The notes: a model not told the origin generated them from the letters alone. DNA of 5,272 nt from Candidatus Methanoplasma sp. (GCA_031271555.1 JAISVN010000021.1:1-5272); one strand, 5' to 3'. Positions 1 to 4,733 are shown, counted from the first letter of the stretch. Numbers and translations are program-made.

Positions 1-64
1 TGAAAGCAGAGAACTCTCCGAACACATCCAGTATGAGCTGGTCTATCCGCAAATCGATCGTTGA
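1..64 (+). CDS. Possible C-terminal tail of a truncated + strand gene
   Basis: The frame beginning at base 2 is open up to TGA at 62-64 and reads ESRELSEHIQYELVYPQIDR, a plausible mixed charged and hydrophobic protein end. The frame beginning at base 3 is also open, to TAA at 84-86, so the frame is not certain. I prefer the first because its composition looks more protein-like. If real, the gene converges on the minus-strand ABC exporter operon that ends at 165. No family can be recognised from 20 residues. Confidence 0.3.
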   Translation, partial: ESRELSEHIQYELVYPQIDR

Positions 65-71
65 TAACAAC

Positions 72-107
72 AAAATGTTTGGTTAAAAAGGTTTCTTACG
101 TACAAAA
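72..107 (-). terminator. T-tract terminator candidate for the ABC exporter operon
   Basis: On the minus strand, downstream of the permease stop codon, there are three short T-runs: four T at 107-104, five T at 89-85 and four T at 75-72. No strong hairpin precedes them. Archaeal RNA polymerase commonly terminates on such oligo-T stretches without a hairpin. The position, 58-93 bases after the stop, fits the 3' end of the padR-ABC transcript. This is inference from composition only. Confidence 0.35.
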
Positions 108-164
108 GCAGATATGATCATCCTATTCTGGCTGCGTGATGGTCCGGGTCTCGGGCGGTCACCA

Positions 165-962
165 TCACTCCATTTTCAGCGCCCTCCTGGCGAAGAACAT
201 TCCGGCCAGGGTCACGGCGGCTGCGATCATGGCCATGATGATCAGGTCCTGCCCGAGAGAAAGCCCTGTTATGGATATCATCTGGTCCATTCCTCCCCAG
301 GAGTGCCTTATGGCATCCGCGGCGTACGTCAGGGGATTCCCGTTGGCTATTATCTTCAGAGCATCGGGAAGCGCAGTTGTCGGGAACATCGCGCCGGACG
401 CGAACATCAGCGGGAGGTTCAGCAGCATGTTCACTCCCATCAGCACTTCCTGACTCTTTATCATGAGTCCCATTGCTACGAAGATCGACGAGAATGTGAG
501 CGCTACGCAGACCACGGTTACGACGATGGTCAGTATGCTTACCACTGAGAGTCCGTCCGGGCTCAGGCCGAGGATCAGCGCTATGACCAGAACGAGGAGC
601 GACTGCACCACGGCCTTCACGGTCGTGGCCAGCACTTTCGACAGAGGGATCACTCCTCTTGGTACTGGCGCGGCCTTGAGCTTGTCGAGGAATCCGAACC
701 TGCGGTCCCATATGAGCGACATACCCGCATTCATGGAGGTGGTGAGGGCGGTTATTATGACCATGCCCAGGGCCAGGAAGCTGAAGTAGTCAAGGCCCGT
801 GGCGAACTGGCTCATGAGCCCGTTCATGGCGAAACCGAACAGGCCCAGCCAGATGAGCGGTTGTATCACGACCATGAACATCTGCATCCTGCTTCTGTAC
901 CAGTGTTTGAGCTCTCTCACGACTAGCGAGAGCGTCTGGCTCAGATATGTCCCGTCCTGCAT
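165..962 (-). CDS. ABC-2 type transporter permease (DrrB-like)
   Basis: Encodes a 265-residue integral membrane protein, a normal size for the ABC-2 permease family used in drug, antibiotic and polysaccharide export. About six hydrophobic segments are visible, near residues 28-47, 60-82, 110-135, 139-163, 172-192 and 235-258. Between the second and third lies WDRRFGFLDKLKAAPVPR (85-102), the charged segment ending in a proline and arginine typical of this family and the likely contact with the ATPase. NPLTYAADAIR before the last segment is also characteristic. An upstream in-frame ATG (1031) exists, but ATG 962 is chosen because AGGAGG at 975-970 sits 7 bases before it, inside the ATPase gene. 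The ATPase stop and this ATG are one base apart (TGAAATG), implying coupled translation. It should pair with that ATPase in the cytoplasmic membrane. The substrate cannot be read from the sequence. Confidence 0.93.
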   Translation of the reverse strand: MQDGTYLSQTLSLVVRELKHWYRSRMQMFMVVIQPLIWLGLFGFAMNGLMSQFATGLDYFSFLALGMVIITALTTSMNAGMSLIWDRRFGFLDKLKAAPVPRGVIPLSKVLATTVKAVVQSLLVLVIALILGLSPDGLSVVSILTIVVTVVCVALTFSSIFVAMGLMIKSQEVLMGVNMLLNLPLMFASGAMFPTTALPDALKIIANGNPLTYAADAIRHSWGGMDQMISITGLSLGQDLIIMAMIAAAVTLAGMFFARRALKME

Positions 963-963
963 T

Positions 964-1965
964 TCACTTCCTCCTGCTGTTCTGCAGGACCTGGTTCCTT
1001 CTCTCCATCTTGGTGGAACCTTTGTCCTCATCCCTCAGGGATTTCCCGGTGTATTCCAGGAAAACCTGGTTCATGCTCGGCTCATGCAGCGATATCGCTT
1101 TGATCCTCCATTCTTTGTCGACCGATGCCGAAAGTATGTCGCTCATGGTGCGGTTCCCTTCGGAGGTCCTGACCTTGTATGCGTGTCCGTCCTTGGAAAC
1201 ACTTGACACATTCTCCATCTTCTCTATGTCGGGGGAGTGGTCGGCATCGTCCTCTATGGTGACGTTTATCACATCGCCTCCGAGCGAGTCCTTGAGCTCC
1301 GACGGGGTCCCGATGACCTTTATCTCACCTTCGTCGATTATCGCTATCCTGTCGCAGAGCGAGTCCGCTTCCTCGAGATAATGGGTGGTGAGGAACACCG
1401 TCATGTTGTTCTCTTCCTTCATGTTCTTTATGTATTCCCATATTATCTCGCGGGTCTGTACGTCAAGTCCCAGCGTGGGCTCGTCCAGGAACAGTATCTT
1501 CGGACGGTGTATCAGCCCTTCCGCCAATTCCAGCCTCTTCCTCATCCCGCCGGAATAAGTGTCCACCTTCCGTTCGGCCGCCTCCTCCAGTTTGACTATC
1601 TTAAGGAGTTCGTCGATCCTTTCCTTCGATATGCTCCTGGGCACGCAGTACAGGTCCGCCTGCAGCTGCATATTCTCCCTCCCCGAGAGTTCGTCGTCCG
1701 CCGTCAGCGACTGCGGGACGAGCCCGATCGACCTTCTGACCTTGTTCGCATCCTTAACGATGTCCATGCCGTCCAGGGTTATCGTTCCGGATGTGGGCGT
1801 CAGGAGTGTGGTGATCATCGATATCGTGGTCGATTTTCCGGCCCCGTTCGGCCCGAGGAATCCGAACACCTCGCCTTCTTTCACATCGAAGTTTATGCCT
1901 TTGACCGCAAGCACGTCTTTGCTGTATCGTTTGACAAGGTCTCTTACCTCAATTATGCTGTTCAC
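964..1965 (-). CDS. ABC transporter ATP-binding protein (DrrA-like)
   Basis: A 333-residue cytoplasmic ATPase that would power the adjacent permease. Walker A is GPNGAGKST (38-46), the Q-loop glutamine is in GLVPQS (Q85), the signature is YSGGMRKRLE (137-146), Walker B is ILFLDEP (157-163), the D-loop is GLD (166-168) and the switch histidine is in TTH (H195). The SGGMR form of the signature, and a roughly 110-residue C-terminal extension with HEPSMNQVFLEYTG, are typical of the daunorubicin-resistance DrrA subfamily of exporter ATPases. The start is GTG at 1965-1963, lying inside the end of padR with a 17-base overlap. The G-rich stretch before it is only a weak ribosome-binding site, so translation may depend on coupling to padR. 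The last ~20 residues are basic and poorly conserved in appearance. Efflux of a toxic compound is the likely role; the substrate is unknown. Confidence 0.95.
   Translation of the reverse strand: MNSIIEVRDLVKRYSKDVLAVKGINFDVKEGEVFGFLGPNGAGKSTTISMITTLLTPTSGTITLDGMDIVKDANKVRRSIGLVPQSLTADDELSGRENMQLQADLYCVPRSISKERIDELLKIVKLEEAAERKVDTYSGGMRKRLELAEGLIHRPKILFLDEPTLGLDVQTREIIWEYIKNMKEENNMTVFLTTHYLEEADSLCDRIAIIDEGEIKVIGTPSELKDSLGGDVINVTIEDDADHSPDIEKMENVSSVSKDGHAYKVRTSEGNRTMSDILSASVDKEWRIKAISLHEPSMNQVFLEYTGKSLRDEDKGSTKMERRNQVLQNSRRK
967..975 (-). promoter_or_regulatory. Shine-Dalgarno site of the permease gene
   Basis: The minus strand reads AGGAGGAAG here, an almost ideal anti-16S match, with AGGAGG ending 7 bases before ATG at 962. 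It lies within the last codons of the ATPase gene. It decides the start at 962 over the longer in-frame reading beginning at 1031. Confidence 0.8.
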
Positions 1966-2455
1966 AGTTCCCGCCCGCCATCTTCTCTATCATCTCGTTC
2001 AGCTTCATCAGGTCCTTCTCCAAAACGTTCCTTGTTTCGAGAAGCATCCTCAGTTTGTCGTCCTTCGAAAGTTCATCGGGGTCTGTGAGATCCTTCGGTC
2101 TGATCCCGAGGTCTTCGCCCGCTTCCGCCAGCGCCGTGAGGAATCTTATTCCAACGGACGACATCGCGCCGAGCGCCGGAAAGGCTTCTATGAGCCATTC
2201 CATGCCTCCGGCCGAGACCGAGTAGTATTCCTTGTCCTCGATTATCTCGGAGGTCAGCATGCCTGTCTCCTGCAGCTTCTTTATCACAGGGTATATGACC
2301 CCGGTCTTGGGTTCCCAGACCCCCTCGAATATCTCTCTGAGGTCCTTTATTATCTCATACCCGTACTTCTTCTCCTTGCGCACCGAAAGCAGCACCATGA
2401 GCTGCACGGGGCTCACTCGGCTGCCGTTGTAGTTCAGATTCGGAAGGCCCATCAT
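1949..2455 (-). CDS. PadR-family transcriptional regulator
   Basis: About 168 residues, the usual size of the longer PadR proteins. The N-terminal winged helix is recognisable: SPVQLMVLLSVRKEKKYGYEI, then a helix, then WEPKTGVIYPVIKKLQETGML (the GxxYPxIxxLxxxGxL pattern of PadR recognition helix and wing), followed by the EYYSVSAGG strand that matches the usual YxLTxxG. The C-terminal MLLETRNVLEKDLMKLNEMIEKM is a long amphipathic helix suited to dimerisation. A longer GTG start at 2464 is possible, but ATG 2455 has GGTG (2465-2462) six bases before it; ATG 2452 is a second choice. PadR regulators usually repress a neighbouring exporter and release DNA on binding a ligand. Here the gene overlaps the ABC ATPase by 17 bases, and its own promoter carries repeats, which together imply an auto-regulated efflux operon. 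Confidence 0.92.
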   Translation of the reverse strand: MMGLPNLNYNGSRVSPVQLMVLLSVRKEKKYGYEIIKDLREIFEGVWEPKTGVIYPVIKKLQETGMLTSEIIEDKEYYSVSAGGMEWLIEAFPALGAMSSVGIRFLTALAEAGEDLGIRPKDLTDPDELSKDDKLRMLLETRNVLEKDLMKLNEMIEKMAGGNCEQHN

Positions 2456-2461
2456 ATAGGA

Positions 2462-2469
2462 CACCTTTT
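2462..2469 (-). promoter_or_regulatory. Ribosome-binding site of padR
   Basis: Minus strand AAAAGGTG, with GGTG six bases before ATG 2455. Its placement argues against the GTG at 2464, which would lie within the motif itself. Confidence 0.6.
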
Positions 2470-2470
2470 A

Positions 2471-2520
2471 GATAGGTTGTATAACTTAGTATATATCTAC
2501 TTAGTATATTTATACCTATC
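2471..2520 (-). promoter_or_regulatory. padR-ABC operon promoter with operator-like repeats
   Basis: A 50-base AT-rich block ahead of padR. The minus strand holds TATAAATA at 2514-2507, a good archaeal TATA box; initiation about 26 bases downstream falls near 2484, giving a short leader that carries the Shine-Dalgarno motif. Two perfect direct repeats ACTTAGTATAT (+ strand 2484-2494 and 2499-2509, 15 bases apart) sit on the predicted start site and on the edge of the TATA box. A 7-base inverted repeat, GATAGGT (2471-2477) and ACCTATC (2514-2520), brackets the whole block. A repressor bound here would block TBP or polymerase, which fits PadR autoregulation. The TATA call and repeats are seen; the PadR assignment is inference. 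Confidence 0.65.
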
Positions 2521-2599
2521 AACGTTCGTGTCAAATCCTTCAGAGGTTTGAGCTTTATTGCGGAGATGATCACGTCTGCCGAAATGCAAAGCGCAAGGG
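2521..2599. other. Short intergenic spacer between the Nudix and padR genes
   Basis: No gene is visible. A weak dyad, CAAA-T-CC (2532-2538) against GGTTTG (2545-2550), could form a six-pair stem with one bulged base. It is not followed by a T-run on either strand, so calling it a terminator is not justified. The minus-strand readout just after the Nudix stop has short T-runs near 2576-2590 that could end the fibrillarin-Nudix transcript. Confidence 0.3.
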
Positions 2600-2977
2600 T
2601 CAGTCCTTCCAGACGACCTTATTCGAACATCCGCAGCCGAAAACTATCGAGCGGGCCCAGGGAATGACCTCGTCGTATTCCGCAGGGTCGAAAGATACCT
2701 TTTTTGGGACGGAAGAGAAGAATTTAGACCTCATCTCCGGGTTCAGATCCAGTTTGTCGAGGACCTCGCCGGCGCATACGTAGCAGTATCCGAGGAATGC
2801 GGTCCTTATTATATTGACGCTGTATCCGGCTTCTTCCCTGAATTCTCTGATTGCGGCCCCCCTCACGGTCTCCCCCTTTTCGATCCTGCCTCCGGGCATC
2901 TCCCATCCGCCGCGTAATTTGTTGAATACCATCAGGAACTTGTCTCCACTGAAGGCCACTGTGTATACGGTGTCCAT
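2600..2977 (-). CDS. Nudix hydrolase
   Basis: A 125-residue single-domain Nudix protein. The complete Nudix box lies at residues 30-52: G30, E36, then R44-E45-F46-R47-E48-E49-A50-G51-Y52, matching GX5EX7REUXEEXGU with aromatic residues in the hydrophobic positions. E45, E48 and E49 would hold the catalytic magnesium. WEMPGG just before the box is typical of MutT/YtkD-type members, which hydrolyse (oxidised) nucleoside triphosphates; the real substrate is unknown. Unusually, it has CYVC (65-68) and CGC (115-117), four cysteines that might bind metal. Start: ATG 2977 follows the fibrillarin stop by one base (TGATATG), so translation is probably coupled. The upstream in-frame ATG at 3013 lies within the fibrillarin gene and is less likely. 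Confidence 0.88.
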   Translation of the reverse strand: MDTVYTVAFSGDKFLMVFNKLRGGWEMPGGRIEKGETVRGAAIREFREEAGYSVNIIRTAFLGYCYVCAGEVLDKLDLNPEMRSKFFSSVPKKVSFDPAEYDEVIPWARSIVFGCGCSNKVVWKD

Positions 2978-2978
2978 A

Positions 2979-3638
2979 TCAGCCCCGTCTGAAGACCAGC
3001 ATCTTGTGGGCATTCTCGTAAGGCTCCAGGTCCACGGATTCCAATATCTCGAAACCCCTGTCCGTCAGCCTCTTCTCCGATGCCCTGTACACTTCGGACG
3101 GCTGCAGAGTGACATCCTCCGACCTGGCCTTTATGGCGACCATGCCGATGTCGGTGTTGAAAAGGTCCATGTTATCCGCTATTATGTCGACCTGCCTCTT
3201 CTGGGCGACATCCGAGTATACCATGTCCAAAGGTCCGACCGCGAACTGATACTCGCTCGGGTTGACCGCATCCCCCAATATGGGCAGCATGTTCGGCCTT
3301 GTGGCGCAGGTGTTCACAAGATCCCTGAACATCCTCGGGGAGAATTCTATGCAGTAGACCTTGCCGTCTGAGGCAATATCCGATACATGAGAGGCGGTGG
3401 TCCCGCTGGAGGCCCCGAGGTACAGGACCCTGCTGTCCTTGTTCAGCGGAAATGTTCTGCCGCCGGCCTTTATATAAGCTGCGAGCTTGCTTTTCCGGGG
3501 GTTCCACTCACGGTATTCGTAGTCGGAGAGTTTCACTGTCTTCTCTCCGTACACTCTTATGCCGGGGTTCGACGACAGGGTGTATAGTTTATTGTTCTCC
3601 GTATATACGTAACCGCCCGTATGATCTATTGGGATCAT
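2979..3638 (-). CDS. flpA: Fibrillarin-like rRNA/tRNA 2'-O-methyltransferase
   Basis: The 219-residue length is right for archaeal fibrillarin, the catalytic subunit of C/D-box sRNP. With Nop5, L7Ae and guide RNAs it methylates ribose 2'-OH groups using S-adenosylmethionine. The SAM-binding loop is YLGASSGTTASHVSD (73-87), followed by the acidic residue in CIEFSPR (E98) and GDA (122-124). The catalytic K-D-K-H set is visible: K51 in NPRKSKLAAYI, D143 in SDVAQ, K170 in IKARS and H211 in LEPYENAH. An N-terminal strand region of about 55 residues precedes the Rossmann fold, as in the family. ATG 3638 has no Shine-Dalgarno motif, but a TATA-like element lies about 26 bases upstream, pointing to a leaderless mRNA. 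Nop5, usually adjacent in archaea, is not in this window; a Nudix gene is coupled downstream instead. Confidence 0.97.
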   Translation of the reverse strand: MIPIDHTGGYVYTENNKLYTLSSNPGIRVYGEKTVKLSDYEYREWNPRKSKLAAYIKAGGRTFPLNKDSRVLYLGASSGTTASHVSDIASDGKVYCIEFSPRMFRDLVNTCATRPNMLPILGDAVNPSEYQFAVGPLDMVYSDVAQKRQVDIIADNMDLFNTDIGMVAIKARSEDVTLQPSEVYRASEKRLTDRGFEILESVDLEPYENAHKMLVFRRG

Positions 3639-3769
3639 TGGTTAAGTAATGATGTCATGGTTTAAAATAGATGCACGCCACCGTGCCAGCATGCACACGT
3701 TTACAGCGGATGCTTATGCACAAGTAGGGATAACAGTGCCATACTCTTTAACCGCAGACATTAATTGCC
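3639..3769. promoter_or_regulatory. Divergent intergenic region with ATGCAC repeats
   Basis: 131 bases separate flpA (minus) from the membrane-protein gene (plus). The hexamer ATGCAC occurs at 3671-3676, 3691-3696 and 3716-3721, and its complement GTGCAT at 3776-3781, just inside the + strand reading frame. The last two extend to an 8-base inverted repeat, TATGCACA (3715-3722) and TGTGCATA (3775-3782). A weak TTTAA element near 3747-3751 could serve the + strand gene. Nothing here looks coding. Confidence 0.45.
3660..3669 (-). promoter_or_regulatory. Promoter TATA element of flpA (leaderless)
   Basis: The minus strand reads TATTTTAAA here, centred near 3664, about 26 bases before ATG 3638. 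That is the usual TATA-to-start-site distance in archaea, so transcription would begin at or next to the A of ATG. The absence of any purine-rich ribosome-binding motif before the ATG agrees with this. Confidence 0.55.
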
Positions 3770-4135
3770 GTGTCTGTGCATAGGGAGGGAGTGGATTTCA
3801 CTGAAATTCTAAAGATAATGACGATCGCCGCCGCGGCCGTAGGGGTGATAAGCGTGTTCATGACATGGTTCAGTCTGGATTATGTCATCATACAGTTCGA
3901 CTACACCGGATACGAGTTCTTCACGAAGCAGCATGGCTATCCGGACTCAGGGTACTTCATATATGCGCCCTTGGTTGTCCTCGCAGCGTCGTCGGCAGCG
4001 CTGATATCCGCAGTGCTGTCATTCGTCAAACATGAGAGGAAATGCTCGATCGGCGTCCTCGTAACGGGGCTGTCGGTCCTGATATCGGCTCTTCTCTATG
4101 CGTTCTACCCCGAATCCAAGATCAGGCTTCTGTAA
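3770..4135 (+). CDS. Small multi-pass membrane protein, 5' part of a frameshifted gene
   Basis: 121 residues from GTG 3770 to TAA 4133-4135. Three membrane segments are clear: about residues 16-36 (ending MTWFSL), 63-86 and 94-113. The loop after the first has aromatic, polar TGYEFF. The arrangement of a TM1 ending in a tryptophan, an outer loop with TG(Y/F)-aromatic, then TM2-TM3 and an expected TM4 is seen in uncharacterised small four-helix membrane proteins. Here TM4 is missing from this frame and appears in frame -1 directly after (4136-4326), so a one-base deletion or sequencing error near the 3' end is likely. The start is uncertain: GTG 3770, GTG 3776 and GTG 3791 are all in frame, AGGGAGGGA directly abuts the last, and no ideal ribosome-binding spacing exists for any of them. 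In-frame stop TAA at 3749-3751 bounds the upstream side. Function unknown. Confidence 0.7.
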   Translation: MSVHREGVDFTEILKIMTIAAAAVGVISVFMTWFSLDYVIIQFDYTGYEFFTKQHGYPDSGYFIYAPLVVLAASSAALISAVLSFVKHERKCSIGVLVTGLSVLISALLYAFYPESKIRLL

Positions 4136-4326
4136 ATGCAGACCTGATCGCAGACATACGGCTGATCGACCACATGGATATCGGCGTCTATCTCGCAGTT
4201 ACCGCAGGCATATCTTTGATGGTCCTCGCGACCATATCGCTGATGCGGAAAAAGACTCGGCCAGCATTGGAACAAAAGGAGGTTCAGGATCCGGATCCAC
4301 TTTCGGACTTTTCGGAGACCCCCTGA
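4136..4326 (+). pseudogene. Out-of-frame fourth membrane segment and tail of the preceding gene
   Basis: In the frame -1 relative to the preceding gene, the sequence reads NADLIADIRLIDH, then a hydrophobic segment IGVYLAVTAGISLMVLAT (about 4180-4233), then basic RKKTR and an acidic proline-rich tail ending DFSETP at TGA 4324-4326, immediately followed by TAA. It supplies exactly the fourth membrane helix and cytoplasmic tail that the preceding three-helix product lacks. Adding one base around 4115-4136 would fuse both into one protein of about 185 residues. An internal ATG at 4174 could in principle start a 50-residue one-helix peptide, but no ribosome-binding site precedes it. I read it as the broken 3' half of one gene; programmed -1 frameshifting is less likely because no slippery heptamer is obvious. 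Confidence 0.6.
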
Positions 4327-4329
4327 TAA

Positions 4330-4512
4330 GGCATATATCCAGAATTTGAAATTTATTCCATTGCCGTTTTGGATGGGGAGCCCGGGTTCGGGCCTCTAGT
4401 ACAGGCCGGCACCCGGGACCATCTGGCGGGGGGTGATAACGTAGCCGTCTACCAAAATGGACCCACAGTCCGTATAAGGATCGGGGACCTGGTCATCACG
4501 ATCAGGAACTGA
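4330..4512 (+). pseudogene. Start-less coding-like tail, possible gene remnant
   Basis: Sixty open codons between the tandem stops TGATAA (4324-4329) and TGA 4510-4512, without ATG or GTG. It reads as a credible protein end: DGEPGFGPLVQAGTRDHLAG (from 4372) followed by GDNVAVYQNGPTVRIRIGDL and VITIRN. The alternating hydrophobic/polar pattern with glycines suggests beta-strands, and the codon third positions are GC-rich as in the neighbouring genes. Such GD-x-V and G-x-T-V-x-(I/V) strands occur at the C-terminal ends of archaeal type IV pilin-like and other surface proteins, but that resemblance is weak. The only possible start is TTG 4369 with no ribosome-binding site. Most likely it is the 3' remnant of a deleted gene. 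It shares bases with the GC-rich dyad at 4371-4424, so one of the two readings may be chance. Confidence 0.4.
4371..4424. repeat. GC-rich nested inverted repeat
   Basis: Three nested complementary pairs: GATGG (4372-4376) with CCATC (4419-4423), CCCGGGT (4381-4387) with ACCCGGG (4411-4417), and GGCCT (4391-4395) with AGGCC (4403-4407), closing on the 7-base loop CTAGTAC. If transcribed it would fold into a strong hairpin with small internal loops. It lies inside the start-less coding-like frame. No T-run follows, so it is not a standard terminator, and it does not match tRNA, 5S, SRP or RNase P landmarks. Confidence 0.5.
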
Positions 4513-4548
4513 CCCCATACGGGTAAACTTTGATCCACGTTATGGATC

Positions 4549-4564
4549 CGACCCCTCGGGGTCG
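4549..4564. repeat. Compact palindromic hairpin
   Basis: CGACCC, four-base loop CTCG, GGGTCG: a perfect six-pair stem. It lies 37 bases after the stop of the start-less frame and could act as a 3'-end stabiliser or weak terminator, although only TTAACC follows rather than a T-run. Confidence 0.45.
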
Positions 4565-4583
4565 TTAACCACCGCAGAAATAG

Positions 4584-4624
4584 ATGGATGCCTGACATTA
4601 AAAATGTTTTGAGGTCGCATCCAT
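4584..4624. repeat. Two-part nested stem-loop
   Basis: Outer arms ATGGATGC (4584-4591) and GCATCCAT (4617-4624) are perfectly complementary over 8 bases. Inside, ACATT (4595-4599) and AATGT (4603-4607) pair around AAA, followed by TTT on the + strand. The asymmetric internal loop (CTG against TTTGAGGTC) resembles a small folded RNA more than a simple terminator, although the inner hairpin plus T-run could terminate + strand transcription weakly. Confidence 0.5.
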
Positions 4625-4675
4625 TGTTCCAACTTCGTCCCCTTATGCAGAGGAACGGCCCCTTCTTAGTCAATG

Positions 4676-4692
4676 ATGGGCGATACGCCCGT
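4676..4692. repeat. Dyad just upstream of the phosphatase promoter
   Basis: ATGGGCG, ATA, CGCCCGT: five perfect pairs extended to seven with one G-U pair. It ends 12 bases before the TATA-like element at 4705. It could be an operator for the downstream gene or a 3' hairpin for an upstream transcript; nothing in the sequence decides which. Confidence 0.4.
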
Positions 4693-4704
4693 AATCAAAA
4701 GAGC

Positions 4705-4711
4705 AATATAT
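4705..4711 (+). promoter_or_regulatory. TATA element of the phosphatase gene (leaderless)
   Basis: AATATAT centred at 4708, 26 bases before ATG 4734, the standard archaeal TATA-to-initiation distance. Transcription would then start at the ATG. AAGG at 4727-4730 lies only three bases before the ATG, too close for an efficient Shine-Dalgarno motif. The same geometry is seen for flpA. Confidence 0.55.
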
Positions 4712-4733
4712 CGAGACCTCCCCTTTAAGGTTC

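Larger units (their letters stand above)
4513..4733. other. Intergenic region rich in stem-loops
   Basis: 221 bases with no convincing gene on either strand. Dyads visible: GATCC (4532-4536) with GGATC (4544-4548); CGACCC (4549-4554) with GGGTCG (4559-4564) around CTCG; the nested 4584-4624 stem; and GGGCG (4678-4682) with CGCCC (4686-4690). The last 30 bases hold the promoter of the phosphatase gene. The clustering could reflect a small structured RNA, transcript 3' ends, or decay of a former gene. Confidence 0.4.

Noticed and set aside
114..789. Several open frames on both strands across the permease gene (e.g. 114-548 +, 118-711 -, 463-789 +)
   Set aside because: They overlap the permease, whose six-helix ABC-2 pattern and ribosome-binding site are clear; low-complexity shadow translations.
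1237..2551. Long + strand open frames opposite the ABC ATPase and padR (1237-2088 and 1559-2551)
   Set aside because: They are antisense shadows of genes with complete, ordered family motifs; their translations show no recognisable domain and are rich in R, H, Y and S as expected from reverse reading.
2814..3371. 185-codon + strand open frame opposite fibrillarin and Nudix genes
   Set aside because: Shadow of two genes with intact catalytic motifs on the other strand.
4116..4140. Programmed -1 ribosomal frameshift site
   Set aside because: No X XXY YYZ slippery heptamer in the right phase near the end of the first frame and no obvious adjacent stem-loop; mutation or sequencing error is simpler.
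4381..4395. GGTTCG resembling a tRNA T-loop
   Set aside because: No T-stem with GGTTCRA-type loop, no acceptor stem, D-arm or anticodon arm can be placed around it.
4371..4640. Known structural RNAs (SRP RNA, RNase P RNA, 5S rRNA) or a C/D-box sRNA
   Set aside because: The SRP helix 8 motif, the RNase P conserved GGAAAGTCC-like core and the 5S core are absent; no RTGATGA box paired with CTGA boxes at guide-RNA spacing was found.
4449..4673. 74-codon minus-strand open frame in the region before the phosphatase
   Set aside because: No ribosome-binding site, odd composition rich in W, R and P, and it overlaps palindromes and the opposite coding-like frame.
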